Source of the DNA: Methanobacterium_D sp040373355
Lineage (GTDB): Archaea; Methanobacteriota; Methanobacteria; Methanobacteriales; Methanobacteriaceae
Direction of reading: 5' to 3'
DNA length: 64,000 bases
Assembly (NCBI RefSeq): GCF_047495555.1
Contig: NZ_CP166866.1
Coordinates: 992,001-1,056,000, forward strand
Of this stretch, positions 17,579 to 26,736 are shown piece by piece; within the stretch, counting starts at the first letter, position 1; each line of letters opens with the position of its first letter. A program made the position numbers and the translations under genes. Below the pieces are notes generated by a model. The model was given only the letters and a program-made list of their open reading frames with translations, had not been told where the DNA came from and did no database searches.

Positions 17579-17848
17579 AGTAAATATATCGTTTTGGGCC
17601 CTAAATCTTGTTTTTGCAGCTAACCACATTATATCTTGTTTTTTAAGTTTTAAATATTTTTGATATTCTTCATTTTCATCTTCAACACAATTTTTTATGG
17701 TAATAGCCTCAATAATGGAATGAATATAGTTTAATAATTCTTCTTCATCAACGTAATTGCTTTTTAGAAGATTATGTTCTAAAAAATACATTCCAACAAG
17801 ATCAAAATTATCCTTAACAATTTTATTTACAAAATTATTTTTTTTCAT
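17570..17848 (-). CDS. Small hypothetical protein
   Basis: 92 residues, acidic middle (VEDENEEYQKY) and a predicted mainly helical structure. No domain is recognised and no signal peptide is present. An AAGGGG ribosome site stands before the ATG. Its last nine bases overlap the end of the AlkD-like gene on the other strand. Codon use resembles its neighbours, so I treat it as a real gene of unknown function. Confidence 0.6.
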   Translation of the reverse strand: MKKNNFVNKIVKDNFDLVGMYFLEHNLLKSNYVDEEELLNYIHSIIEAITIKNCVEDENEEYQKYLKLKKQDIMWLAAKTRFRAQNDIFTSF

Positions 17849-17992
17849 GCTAAAACCCCTTATACCCTAAAGATAGTTTTTAAAATCATCAATATAAACT
17901 TAACTAGAATTTTATTAATGACATAATACATAATAAGGGTCTAACATATATTAGAAAGCAAAAATTAAAAGAAATAATTAAACTAAAAGAAA

Positions 17993-18475
17993 TTAAGGAT
18001 TTTTAAGTGCAGTAATTTTATTAACATCTATAAGTTTCCATACCGTAGTCCTATTATCCTCTAGAATGGAATCTATTGAGTTATCTGGGGAATATCCGAG
18101 AGCAGCAAGAGCAGTACTGGAAATTCCTTTGTTTTTAAGCATATTTACAAACTTATTTTTTATTTCTTTATCCGCCTTCGCATCTTCAATTTCCTCAATA
18201 CTACCTCTTAATGTTACAAACTTGTAACTGGACATATCTTCATTATATTTATCTATCTCAACAGCAACTCGTGGATTTTTATCAATCATTTCTCTTTTTA
18301 TACCATATTTTGTTGAAAGAAAATACAAGAATTCATTTTCTTCGTCAAAAACGTACATGAATGGCGCAATATAAGGATGATTTTCTCCTGCAAATGCAAT
18401 TCGGCTCATATAATTTTCTATAATTAACTTATCATACTCTTCTTTACTCATAGCTGGAATTTTGACCATGTCCAT
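17993..18475 (-). CDS. Pyridoxamine 5'-phosphate oxidase-like flavin-binding protein
   Basis: 160 residues from the ATG at 18475. The open frame runs upstream to 18544, but AAGGTGAT directly before 18475 decides the start, giving MDMVKIPAMSKEEYDKLI. The split-barrel pattern of small FMN/F420-binding proteins is clear: SRIAFAGENHPYIAPFMYVFD, LSTKYGIKREMIDKNPRVAVEID, then YKFVTLRGSIEEIED. Such proteins reduce or bind small molecules; members binding haem or F420 exist, so the cofactor is open. It stands alone, with AT-rich spacers on both sides. Confidence 0.8.
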   Translation of the reverse strand: MDMVKIPAMSKEEYDKLIIENYMSRIAFAGENHPYIAPFMYVFDEENEFLYFLSTKYGIKREMIDKNPRVAVEIDKYNEDMSSYKFVTLRGSIEEIEDAKADKEIKNKFVNMLKNKGISSTALAALGYSPDNSIDSILEDNRTTVWKLIDVNKITALKNP

Positions 18476-18661
18476 TAATATCACCTTATTAAATATTGTC
18501 ATTATTGATAGTAAAATTTTTCTAAATATGATTGTAAATTGCATCTTAAAATTAGCTATTTTATAAATTTATTGATTCAAAAAACAGTTCATAGCCGAAT
18601 ATTAGTGTATTGGGGGTTTATAAATTTTAATAGGACATAAATACAAATAAAAAAAATAAGT

Positions 18662-19798
18662 CTAAGGTTTAAACGCTCCAATGGCTTTAATTATTTTATA
18701 GGGATCATCAGAAACTACGCTGCTTCCATATAATTCCATTGCGCCGGTATCTACAGTTGGTTTAAAGATATTTCCTCTATCTACAATTTGAATAATATAT
18801 GGGAAAGAGATTTCACCAAATGCAGGACATGAAATTACCATGTTAAAGCTTGTAACTCCTAGTTGGTCAATATAACATCTTAAAACTCTGTAAATAGTTT
18901 CTTTTATAGCATCGATTTTTGAAGGGTCATCTCTTGATATTATGATAAATTCCTTTTCTTTAATTGGAGTCAAACTAACAAATGCATCTAATTCTCCTTC
19001 AAGTGCAAGTCCCAGTGCTTCATGGGCATTATAGAGGTCTTTAAAGTAATTTTTACCAGTTAGTCTTGTATATTCTTTTGAGGCTTTTCTTAAAAATTGC
19101 GGTTTTGCATAATGAATTTCGTTTGTCATTAATATCTGAGCATGACTATGTGTTTGTGATGCTCCAGCTTTTTGCAGACAGTTCCATAGAAAAAATGGGA
19201 ATTTAAACTGTTTATCATAATTATGAACTTTTTTAAACCATTCAAAACCAGTTTCTATGTAATCTGAAAGTTCTTCAAGTGAAAACTGGAGAGGATTATG
19301 TTGATGGAAGAAAATTATGCTGCTCCATGCATCATATTTTGCTATATTTGCTCCGGTGATGCAGTGCTTTCCCTTAACTCTCCCAAATACATCTTCAGGA
19401 GTATTTATTTCAGGTTCACAAAATTCACAGCTCTTTTCTGATTCTTTTATGTATTCATCAACCTTTTTTCTTATATTTGCTTTTTCTCCTGGCTCTATTC
19501 CAGGTCTTGCTGCCCTCAATGAATTAAAAAGAGATCCGCTACCAATCCATTTATTGTAGGTTTTTACTATTTTTTGAGATTCTAATCTTTTAATAACTTC
19601 TTCTTTAGACTCTGTAATGTTTCTTTCATAATCTCTTTTACCAAAAAGTTCTAAAACTTTTTTTTGATATGAAGCAGGGATTATCATTGATCCAGAAGCG
19701 CTTGAAACATGAAATATACTATTAACAGCCCTATATTTCTCTTCATCTTCTTTTTTTAGGGTATTTATTTTATCTTCCAGCTCTAAAATAGAATTCAT
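18662..19798 (-). CDS. HIT-superfamily, GalT-like nucleotidylyltransferase/phosphorylase
   Basis: 378 residues. The active-site motif QTHSHAQ lies at residues 215-221 with H217 and H219, matching the HxHxQ motif of galactose-1-phosphate uridylyltransferase and Ap4A phosphorylase rather than the full histidine triad. A CxxC pair (C124, C127) could hold zinc as in GalT. The NIAKYDAWSSIIFF and VSLTPIKEKEFIIISR parts fit the second half of the fold. No gal genes are near, so the nucleotide-sugar substrate is unknown. A GAGGTT ribosome site precedes the ATG; it begins 13 bases after the MBL/rhodanese gene, with which it forms an operon. Confidence 0.78.
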   Translation of the reverse strand: MNSILELEDKINTLKKEDEEKYRAVNSIFHVSSASGSMIIPASYQKKVLELFGKRDYERNITESKEEVIKRLESQKIVKTYNKWIGSGSLFNSLRAARPGIEPGEKANIRKKVDEYIKESEKSCEFCEPEINTPEDVFGRVKGKHCITGANIAKYDAWSSIIFFHQHNPLQFSLEELSDYIETGFEWFKKVHNYDKQFKFPFFLWNCLQKAGASQTHSHAQILMTNEIHYAKPQFLRKASKEYTRLTGKNYFKDLYNAHEALGLALEGELDAFVSLTPIKEKEFIIISRDDPSKIDAIKETIYRVLRCYIDQLGVTSFNMVISCPAFGEISFPYIIQIVDRGNIFKPTVDTGAMELYGSSVVSDDPYKIIKAIGAFKP

Positions 19799-19811
19799 TT
19801 TAAAACCTCAC

Positions 19812-21176
19812 TTAATCTTTTATTAAAGGATATTTTGCAGCTTTCCAGGCACGGATACTGCCCAGTACATTAGCAACATTTTCATATCCGTTCATTTTAA
19901 GTACACTGGCTGCAATACTGGCCCTATTTCCAGTATCACAATAAACTATGACGTTTTTATCTTTTGGAATTTCATTAATGTGATCCTGGAGATATCCAAC
20001 ATAGATATGATGTGCACCTTCAATATATCCGCTTTCAAATTCGTCATCTTCACGTACATCTAGTATGAATAATGAATCATCATTCAGATGTTTTTTTAGC
20101 TTATGCACGGACCATGTATCTATTGTTTCTATTTCTGCACCGTTTATAGCCCAACTGCTAAATCCACCTGCTAAATATCCAGTTATATTGTCGTATCCAA
20201 TCCTGACCAGAAATCGCATAATTTCATCAAGGTGTTCATGGCTCTCATCAACTATAATAATTGGATCATCATAATTCAACATCCATCCTGCAAAATAAGT
20301 TAATCCTCTTTTCCATATATTAAGAGTGCAAGGAATATGTCCTCCGCCAAAACTAGCAGCCATCCTCACATCTACTATCTGAGATTTCCCGATATTTTCT
20401 TTAAGTTCTTTTATAGACATTGGTTTAGCATAGGGAAGTCTACAAATAATTGGGGGGCCGTCTCTGTTATAAAATTCCATTGTGTCAAAGTAAGGGGCCT
20501 TAACAAGTTTTTCGTTTAATTTGGCATCTATGAACTCATCCTTTGATTTTTGAAGTTTATCACTTGTCCTCTTTTCGTATCCTATAGTTGTAAATTCACT
20601 TTCACGGATATCTTTTCCACAAACTGAACCCGAACCATGTGCAGGATAAACAAGAACATCATCTCCTAAGGGCAATATCTTATTAAAGATGCTATTGTAG
20701 AGTTTTTCAGCAGCTTCTCTTTCTCTGTTTTCTCCATAAAGATCAGTTCTTCCAACTTCTCCTGCAAATAGTACATCGCCAGTAAAGACCATATAAACAT
20801 CATTAGATACTTCTTTATCACGTAATACTAGAGATATACTCTCTTCTGTGTGTCCCGGTGTTTCTAAAATTTCAAGTTCAATATCTCCTATACTAAATTG
20901 ATCTCCTTCTTTTATGGGATTACCATAAGCAAAATCAAGGTTCCTTCCGTGGTATATTTCTGCTCCAACACGTCTTGAAAGCTCGTTTGATCCAATAACG
21001 TAATCTTCATTACTATGAGTTTCAAATATATGTGTTATTCTCATTTGGTGTTTTTTTGAATAATCTACGTAAGCATCACAGTCTCTTCGTGGATCTATAA
21101 CTGCTGCTTTCCCTTTTGATCCAATAAAATATGATTTATGGGCCAATCCTTCACTTTTAATTATTTCTAGTATCAT
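19812..21176 (-). CDS. Metallo-beta-lactamase-fold hydrolase fused to two rhodanese domains
   Basis: 454 residues. An MBL domain (1-230) of the persulfide dioxygenase/BlhA type is followed by two rhodanese domains (about 252-348 and 354-453). The second has an active cysteine, C413 in VYCDTGNRAS; the first has no cysteine in its loop and is probably structural. In the MBL signature the usual HxHxDH reads H54-S-N56-E-D58-Y59, so two metal histidines are replaced; H109, D134 and H180 remain. Family members handle glutathione or coenzyme persulfides in sulfur transfer. ATG 21176 is chosen over a TTG at 21179; GGTGA lies just upstream. Confidence 0.87.
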   Translation of the reverse strand: MILEIIKSEGLAHKSYFIGSKGKAAVIDPRRDCDAYVDYSKKHQMRITHIFETHSNEDYVIGSNELSRRVGAEIYHGRNLDFAYGNPIKEGDQFSIGDIELEILETPGHTEESISLVLRDKEVSNDVYMVFTGDVLFAGEVGRTDLYGENREREAAEKLYNSIFNKILPLGDDVLVYPAHGSGSVCGKDIRESEFTTIGYEKRTSDKLQKSKDEFIDAKLNEKLVKAPYFDTMEFYNRDGPPIICRLPYAKPMSIKELKENIGKSQIVDVRMAASFGGGHIPCTLNIWKRGLTYFAGWMLNYDDPIIIVDESHEHLDEIMRFLVRIGYDNITGYLAGGFSSWAINGAEIETIDTWSVHKLKKHLNDDSLFILDVREDDEFESGYIEGAHHIYVGYLQDHINEIPKDKNVIVYCDTGNRASIAASVLKMNGYENVANVLGSIRAWKAAKYPLIKD

Positions 21177-21560
21177 CAAATCACCATAAGCTTAAGAGAA
21201 ATTAATTAAAATTAATATTCATTCTCATATTTTTTTATTAAATAATATTATATTTATAATAAAAAATATTTAAAACTTGCTTTAATTTAATTTTTAGAAA
21301 ATAGGGAACTATAAACCATATAATGCTATAAAAGTGTTTAATATTGGGATATGAACGATTTAAATTCCTTAAAATTTGTTAGTTTTGAATTTAATGATGA
21401 ATGGTACAATATGGAATTTAAGAGAAATTTCCCTGCAGATATATAAATATCAAAAAAATGGTTAGTTATATTAAATTTTAAAAACAAATAACTAAGAAGC
21501 TAAGGAAAAGAAAGTATCTGATTTTAAATATTATAAAAAGATTAGGAGCTTAGGGATAGG
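21177..21560. other. AT-rich divergent intergenic region
   Basis: 384 bases between the MBL/rhodanese gene and the ABC exporter genes. No gene-like open frame is seen. TATA-like sequences are numerous; GATATATAAATATC at about 21438-21451 is a good promoter candidate for the exporter. No clear operator palindrome stands out. Confidence 0.6.
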
Positions 21561-22502
21561 ATGGATAACATTATTGAAACATATAACATCTCAAAGAGAT
21601 TCGATGATTTTACTGCAGTAGATTCTGTAAACCTTGAAGTTGAAAGAAATAGTGTTTATGGAGTATTGGGGCCTAATGGGGCTGGTAAAACAACATTAAT
21701 TTCCATGCTTTGTACAATTTTACATCCTACATCTGGAACAGCCACAGTAAATGGTTATGATATAGTTAAGCAAGCTAAAGAAGTAAGGGGCTCAATAGGA
21801 ATTGTATTTCAATCTAGGGCATTAGATGATATATTAACTGGCAGAGAGCATCTGCAAATGCATGCTTCTCTTTATGGAGTACCTCAAGATGTCAGAGAAA
21901 AGCGTATTGAAGAGATATTAGATTTAATAGATCTAGGTGAAAAAGCAGATGAATACACTAAAACATACTCTGGTGGAATGAAAAGAAGATTGGAAATTGG
22001 AAGGGGACTAATTCACTATCCAAAAGTCTTATTTTTAGATGAACCCACTTTAGGGCTGGACCCACAAACAAGGGAAAAAATATGGGAATATATTGAAGAC
22101 TTAAACAAAAGAGAAGATGTCACTGTCCTTTTAACCACGCACTATATGGATGAAGCAGATAAACTCTGTGATAAAATTTCTATATTTGATAAAGGAGGTA
22201 TTGTAACTACAGATTCTCCAAAAAACCTTAAGCGACAACTTAAAGCAGATACTATAACTTTAATGGTTGATGATGTAGATAGATTTGTTGAAAAAGCAGA
22301 TAGCCTTGATTTTATTAAGGAAATGTTTGTAATGGGTGGAGAAATAAAGTTAATGGTCGAGCGAGGAGAAAATCTTATCACTAAGGTTGTAAATTTCGCA
22401 GGTGAAAATGGAATCAATGTTAAATCTGTAGAACTGGATCATCCAAATCTGGAAGATGTTTTTATTAAGTATACTGGTTCTAAAATGAAAGGGGGCAAAT
22501 AG
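21561..22502 (+). CDS. ABC transporter ATP-binding protein, DrrA family
   Basis: 313 residues. Walker A GPNGAGKTT is at 37-45, signature YSGGM at 136-140, Walker B VLFLDEP at 156-162, and TTHYMDEADKLCD supplies the switch histidine. The C-terminal 80 residues carry the extra domain (GGEIKLMVERGENL ... ELDHPNLEDVFIKYTG) found in daunorubicin-type exporters. It powers the ABC-2 permease encoded immediately after it. A purine-rich site (GGGATAGG) precedes the ATG. The exported compound is unknown; homologues move drugs, antibiotics or lipids. Confidence 0.94.
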   Translation: MDNIIETYNISKRFDDFTAVDSVNLEVERNSVYGVLGPNGAGKTTLISMLCTILHPTSGTATVNGYDIVKQAKEVRGSIGIVFQSRALDDILTGREHLQMHASLYGVPQDVREKRIEEILDLIDLGEKADEYTKTYSGGMKRRLEIGRGLIHYPKVLFLDEPTLGLDPQTREKIWEYIEDLNKREDVTVLLTTHYMDEADKLCDKISIFDKGGIVTTDSPKNLKRQLKADTITLMVDDVDRFVEKADSLDFIKEMFVMGGEIKLMVERGENLITKVVNFAGENGINVKSVELDHPNLEDVFIKYTGSKMKGGK

Positions 22503-23267
22503 ATGGGGGAACTGGAAGGAATTTATACTATCTGGCTTCGGGAAACAAAAAGATACGTTAGATATAAATCCCGAATTGTCACTTCTGTTGTAACACCCCT
22601 TTTATGGTTAATCATATTTGGAACAGGTTTAGGTACTGCTATTAGATTTGGAGGACTGGCTGGAGGATATCAGCAGTTTATATTTCCAGGAATAGTTGGA
22701 CAGACAATTTTATTTACTTCAATCTTTTCTGGAGTATCAGTTATAATTGACCGCCAGTACGGATTTTTAAAGGAAATTCTAGTAGCGCCAATTTCAAGAT
22801 CATCAGTTGTAATGGGTAAAGCACTTGGTATAAGTACTGCATCATTAATTCAAGGAATAATATTGCTTCTACTATCATTTATAGTAGGAATTCAGATGAC
22901 TATTCCCTGTTTTTTAGTAAGTACTGTGCTCATTGTCTTAATATCTCTCGGATTAGCGTGTTTAGGTTTGATGATAGCTTCATTTACAGATAGTATGGAA
23001 GGATTTAACCTAATTTTAAGTTTTATAGTGCTTCCAATGTTTCTATTGAGTGGTGCACTTTTCCCAATAACTGGTCTTCCATCATGGCTTCAGTTTGCAG
23101 TTTATTTAAACCCATTAACATATGGGGTTGATGCTCTTAGATTTACAATACTTCAGGAATCAGTATTGCCGTTATATGTAAATTTTGCAGTTTTAGTGGG
23201 CTTTGCAGTAGCTACTGTGCTTATATCTGCATATTTATTCAGTAAAAAAGAACAGAGTTTAATGTAA
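22503..23267 (+). CDS. ABC-2 type membrane permease, DrrB family
   Basis: 254 residues with six membrane segments and the DrrB signature region after LPMFLLSGALFPITGLPSWLQF, then NPLTYGVDALRF. The ATG directly follows the stop of the ATPase gene, so translation is coupled. The pair forms a complete exporter in the cytoplasmic membrane. A strong hairpin terminator follows. Confidence 0.93.
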   Translation: MGELEGIYTIWLRETKRYVRYKSRIVTSVVTPLLWLIIFGTGLGTAIRFGGLAGGYQQFIFPGIVGQTILFTSIFSGVSVIIDRQYGFLKEILVAPISRSSVVMGKALGISTASLIQGIILLLLSFIVGIQMTIPCFLVSTVLIVLISLGLACLGLMIASFTDSMEGFNLILSFIVLPMFLLSGALFPITGLPSWLQFAVYLNPLTYGVDALRFTILQESVLPLYVNFAVLVGFAVATVLISAYLFSKKEQSLM

Positions 23268-23277
23268 ATTTTTAGTT

Positions 23278-23310
23278 AAAAAGATATAAATAAAGATTTA
23301 TATCTTTTTT
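23278..23310 (+). terminator. Terminator after the ABC exporter operon
   Basis: A perfect 14-base stem (arms 23278-23291 and 23296-23309) with a 4-base loop, ending in six T residues. It lies 11 bases beyond the permease stop. The arms are AT-rich, and because the 5' arm begins with five A residues it could also act on the opposing gene at 23339. Confidence 0.75.
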
Positions 23311-23338
23311 AATCTCTTAAAAAGTCTTGTTCTGTTAA

Positions 23339-23710
23339 TTATTTTTTCTTTCTTCTTAAGAGTTTCATTATCAATGATTCATTTTCGGAATCATCTAATT
23401 TTTCTTTATTGGAAACAGCATGTCTGATTCTATATTTAAGGTCTCTTATTTCGCGTTCTTGGTTTTCAGTTTCCTTTTGCTCTTTTAACATATTCATTTG
23501 CATGTATACAAGATTTTTTTTATTAACTGAGTGAAATATCCCTTTTTCTTCTTCTTTACTTTCTGTGGATAATTCTTCATTTATATAATCATCAATGCTT
23601 TCATAAAACTTAAGTTCATTTCCACATTCACATTTACTAAGTTCTTCCATTTCTTCTATTCTTTCAATTTCATAGTAAATATCACAGCAATCACAGATAA
23701 GATATGGCAT
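23339..23710 (-). CDS. Small protein with N-terminal zinc-ribbon-like motif and coiled coil
   Basis: 123 residues. Cysteines C6-x2-C9 and C27-x-C29 make a rubredoxin-knuckle-like zinc ribbon (YLICDCCDIYYE ... SKCECGNEL). The remainder is charged, with a helical stretch (residues 70-105) likely to form a coiled coil and a basic tail KLLRRKKK. GAGGTT stands before the ATG. The layout is common among Methanobacteriales hypothetical proteins; function is unknown. A role in nucleic-acid binding is only a guess from the ribbon and the basic tail. Confidence 0.65.
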   Translation of the reverse strand: MPYLICDCCDIYYEIERIEEMEELSKCECGNELKFYESIDDYINEELSTESKEEEKGIFHSVNKKNLVYMQMNMLKEQKETENQEREIRDLKYRIRHAVSNKEKLDDSENESLIMKLLRRKKK

Positions 23711-24204
23711 GAATAAAACCTCTATGGTTTTTATAAATTTTATATTTAATTAACTTGTTAATGCTAATAATATTTTAAGATTAAGTTTTCAGATTTGTTG
23801 AATATCTTTGAATCAGTCTAAGTAGTGAATTAAATAATCTAATTTTTAAACTATAGAAAAATCATTGCATTTACTTGTTTTAGGATATATGCAGTGTCTT
23901 AAAAAGAGCTATTTTTACAAATTTATTCCAGTAATCTCTTTTAAGTTATAATTATTAAAAATTTCAATTAACTTGGTGAATTTAACTACTTCGTTATATA
24001 TGGCTTTAACGAATTAAATTAATCTATATTTAATACTTTTACGATATAATTTAATATTGGAGTATAATACTTAAAAAAATATTCATTTTCATATAGAACT
24101 GCATTTAATCTGTGTATAGCGAAGTATAAATAATCTAAGTCTAAACTTTTGACATTAGATTAGAAATGATAACAATTTAAAAATAAAACTGTAAAGACAT
24201 CAAT
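23711..24204. other. AT-rich intergenic region
   Basis: 494 bases with no gene-like frame. One inverted repeat is visible: TTCGTTA (23990-23996) and TAACGAA (24007-24013), a 7-base stem with a 10-base loop. It could be the terminator-side structure of the minus-strand gene at 24205 or a chance repeat. Nothing else is recognised. Confidence 0.5.
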
Positions 24205-24954
24205 TTAAACATCCAATTGAGTAATATCAGTATCCAACAACTTCAAATAAGTCCTATAAGCTACTATCACATCTTCATTTAATATTTTATTTCGATTTTG
24301 ATTTACCACGTTACAAGCAGCCAAAAATGTCAGAGCAAAATTCTCAGTAGTGCCAAAAGTACTTGAAGTTGAACCCCACCTCACAGTTGCAATCTGTCCA
24401 CGTAGTCTATCTATTTTTCCAAAAAGTTTTTTAGCCTGTTTATCCCATTTTATATCTTTAAGTTTCTTGTAGAATTCTTCATCTGGTGGTTGAAAACTTA
24501 TTGGTTTGTCAAAATCATCTAAAAGAGCCATTAAACGTTCTAAAATAGCATGTTCTTTTACAGTGGATGTCCGGCTTAATCTTCTCTGGGCATAAGCATA
24601 ATGGATACCACCAATAAATGCAAATAATGCTTGAAAATGAGTTATGATAATTACACCTGTTAGAGATGCAACATAAAGAGGAGGATCCTTAAGAACTTCA
24701 GAAGCCAATTTAACCTGCCTTAACTTCAAAAGATCATCCGCAGTATCAATATAAGAAGTCATTTCCTTTGGATCCTTTTGACCAGCTCTGTATACTTTTT
24801 CATAGATCTCTGAATCCATTAAAGCAAGAACATCGTCAAGAACTTCCTTTAAACCCTTAACATCAGGAAAATCTCTTAATATCTTTTCTGCATTTTTCCT
24901 GTTTTTTTGTTTTTCCTCATCAATATCCCAATCAATGTAATCATGTAAAGACAT
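24205..24954 (-). CDS. Hypothetical protein, possibly membrane-associated
   Basis: 249 residues from the ATG at 24954, preferred over a GTG at 24966 because GGTGG then acts as the ribosome site. The N-terminal part is charged and helical, then one or two hydrophobic stretches appear (PLYVASLTGVIIITHFQALFAFIGGIHY, about residues 92-120). The C-terminal half contains KKLFGKIDRLRGQIATVRWGS and FALTFLAACNVVNQNRNK. I recognise no domain. A palindrome spans its probable TATA box. Confidence 0.6.
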   Translation of the reverse strand: MSLHDYIDWDIDEEKQKNRKNAEKILRDFPDVKGLKEVLDDVLALMDSEIYEKVYRAGQKDPKEMTSYIDTADDLLKLRQVKLASEVLKDPPLYVASLTGVIIITHFQALFAFIGGIHYAYAQRRLSRTSTVKEHAILERLMALLDDFDKPISFQPPDEEFYKKLKDIKWDKQAKKLFGKIDRLRGQIATVRWGSTSSTFGTTENFALTFLAACNVVNQNRNKILNEDVIVAYRTYLKLLDTDITQLDV

Positions 24955-25471
24955 TTTAGTTTCCACCCTATCCCACTTTTAAACCATTAAAAACGCTTTT
25001 TATGCCATAGTTTCACTATATAACTGAAACTGCTGGTTCAACATATATTTGAATTTTCCGTATATTCTATTTCCTTAATGACTATGAATCTTTAACCTAA
25101 CCCTCAAAAATAAGGAAATTTTAGTCCATGCAATCACTTTCATAAATGAAGTATAAATATTTTGATATTTAATCCATGACTATTATTAATTTCCACAATA
25201 TTAATTTAACGACCTTCTGGTTAAGAATAGGGTAGTATGGAGAATTCAAATTATATTAAAAATAAAATTTCGTATATACCGATTACTTGACCTGAAATGT
25301 AGATTAAACGAAGTATTCAATACGTAAATAGTTAAATAATTTACTTTTTAAATTAAGAACCTGAAAACATTTAAAAATTATCATCTAAATTGAATTTACA
25401 TCTTTCAACAAAAAAAAAATACGTTCTTAGAATTTAATAGCTTTATAAATTAAAAAATAAGGGATTTAGAT
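24955..25471. other. AT-rich intergenic region upstream of a minus-strand hypothetical gene
   Basis: About 517 bases. The part at 25009-25031 carries an inverted repeat over a TATA-like box (listed separately). The remainder is AT-rich with no open frame longer than about 20 codons that looks coding. Confidence 0.5.
25009..25031 (-). promoter_or_regulatory. Inverted repeat spanning a TATA-like box
   Basis: AGTTTCA (25009-25015) and TGAAACT (25025-25031) form a perfect 7-base inverted repeat around CTATATAAC. On the minus strand the TATA-like core lies about 65 bases before the ATG at 24954, a plausible promoter distance. A repressor bound here would block TBP. Regulator unknown. Confidence 0.4.
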
Positions 25472-25497
25472 AAAAAAAACTCTTTGTCCAAGAGTTT
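25472..25497 (-). terminator. Terminator after the hemerythrin-like gene
   Basis: Read on the minus strand, AAACTCTT and AAGAGTTT form an 8-base stem with a 5-base loop and are followed by T residues (arms 25490-25497 and 25477-25484). It stands about 17 bases past the stop of the frameshifted hemerythrin gene. Confidence 0.7.
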
Positions 25498-25513
25498 CAA
25501 TTGATTTATATTG

Positions 25514-26184
25514 TTATTTAAGTAAAAATGGCTGCATTGAAACCCATTTTTCCTTCCAGTCAATTGGAATGAGTTGCTTTGTTACTTCCTCTGGAAATAT
25601 TTGAGCTATTATAGCACGATCTTCAGGATATAAATTATATATTATAAAAGGCATTATCAAGTATGCCGGCTCGGTATGCTCTTCAATAAACTGATAAAAT
25701 TCATATCTTAATTTTTCCAGTTCTTCTGAGCTTATATACAAGCTTCCTACTTTTCCAAATATTTCGGTTTCTTCAATCTTTATATGTGGGGGCCACATCA
25801 AATTAATCCTTCCTAAATTAGATTTAAGTAAATTAAGGGAATTTAAATCGGATGACTTGGATTTTAACTTGCTAATTCCATCATTTATCCCTGATGTTAA
25901 CACTTTAACTGTTTTATGTTGGAGCATCAATCTTTCATAGGGTACATCTGGTAATTTATCCTTAAGTATGGAAATAGCTTTTCATTTTCATGAAGATGAT
26001 GCATTTCTAAAACTGATGAAAAACTCTGTATATAATTAATGAATCCTTCATCACTGGACTTGATTAATGTTTTATCTTCTAAAAACTTGTTCACGCTCTG
26101 AATGACCACTTCTAGACCCCGAGTTATTAGCTTGTGAAAGAGGATTATATCATCTCCTATATTCTTATAATCTGAATTGGACAT
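25514..26184 (-). pseudogene. Hemerythrin (HHE) domain protein broken by one frameshift
   Basis: Two adjacent frames encode one protein. The first (26184-25927) has the hemerythrin start FHKLITRGLEVV and HHLHENEKLFPYLR, then ends in YQMYPMKD. The second (from about 25930 to 25514) opens MLQHKTVKVL, the third ligand helix of an HHE domain. Reading the minus strand one base later at about 25961-25971 gives an uninterrupted FPYLKDKLPDVPYERLMLQHKT, as expected for the family, so a single base has been lost. The intact protein would have about 224 residues. Such proteins bind a di-iron or oxygen/NO site. It lies 12 bases after the AHSA1-like gene. It may be a real mutation or a sequencing error. 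Confidence 0.75.
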
Positions 26185-26195
26185 TTATGACATCC

Positions 26196-26690
26196 TTAAT
26201 TGCTTTTCATTCTTTCTAAAAGTTCATCAAGGCGATTATATGAATCAGTTATGCCTTCTTCCATACCTGATTGGAGCATTCCATCACGATCCTCAACTGA
26301 TTGAAATACAGATTGGGATGTTAATTTAGTCCTGTTACTTGGCAATTCTTCAAATCTTGATGTTTCAAGAATCACATGTCCACTTTCAGGAAGGCCTTCA
26401 AATTCAAATGTATCAATAATTCTTTCTGGAGGAAGAACTTCATGATTAACCCCATGAAATGCAAATTCATTGCCCTCTGGATCTTTTTGAATATACTTCC
26501 AAGACCCACCATTTCTCGGCTCAAAAGTCTCAAGCGCAGTTTTATAACCGCTTGATCCAAGCCATTCAACGTAAAGTTCAGGATCTGTAAATGCTTTAAA
26601 TACAAGCTTTCGAGGAGCATCAAATTCCCTTACAATAAAAAGATCCTGTTTAACCGTTTCTGCAATAATTTTAGTATCATTTTTCCCCAT
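26196..26690 (-). CDS. AHSA1/SRPBCC-family protein
   Basis: 164 residues of the START/Bet v1-like superfamily, AHSA1 (activator of Hsp90 ATPase homologue) subgroup. Signatures are FIVREFDAPRKLVFKAFTDPELYVEWLG, the GGSWKYIQKDPEG segment, PPERIIDTFEFEGLPESGH and the C-terminal helix MEEGITDSYNRLDELLERM. These small hydrophobic-pocket proteins bind lipids or other ligands; archaea lack Hsp90, so a chaperone role is not meant. It probably shares a transcript with the hemerythrin-like gene. Confidence 0.86.
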   Translation of the reverse strand: MGKNDTKIIAETVKQDLFIVREFDAPRKLVFKAFTDPELYVEWLGSSGYKTALETFEPRNGGSWKYIQKDPEGNEFAFHGVNHEVLPPERIIDTFEFEGLPESGHVILETSRFEELPSNRTKLTSQSVFQSVEDRDGMLQSGMEEGITDSYNRLDELLERMKSN

Positions 26691-26736
26691 TTAATCACCT
26701 ATTTCTTGAGATATAAACTAAAAATACATATTTTTT

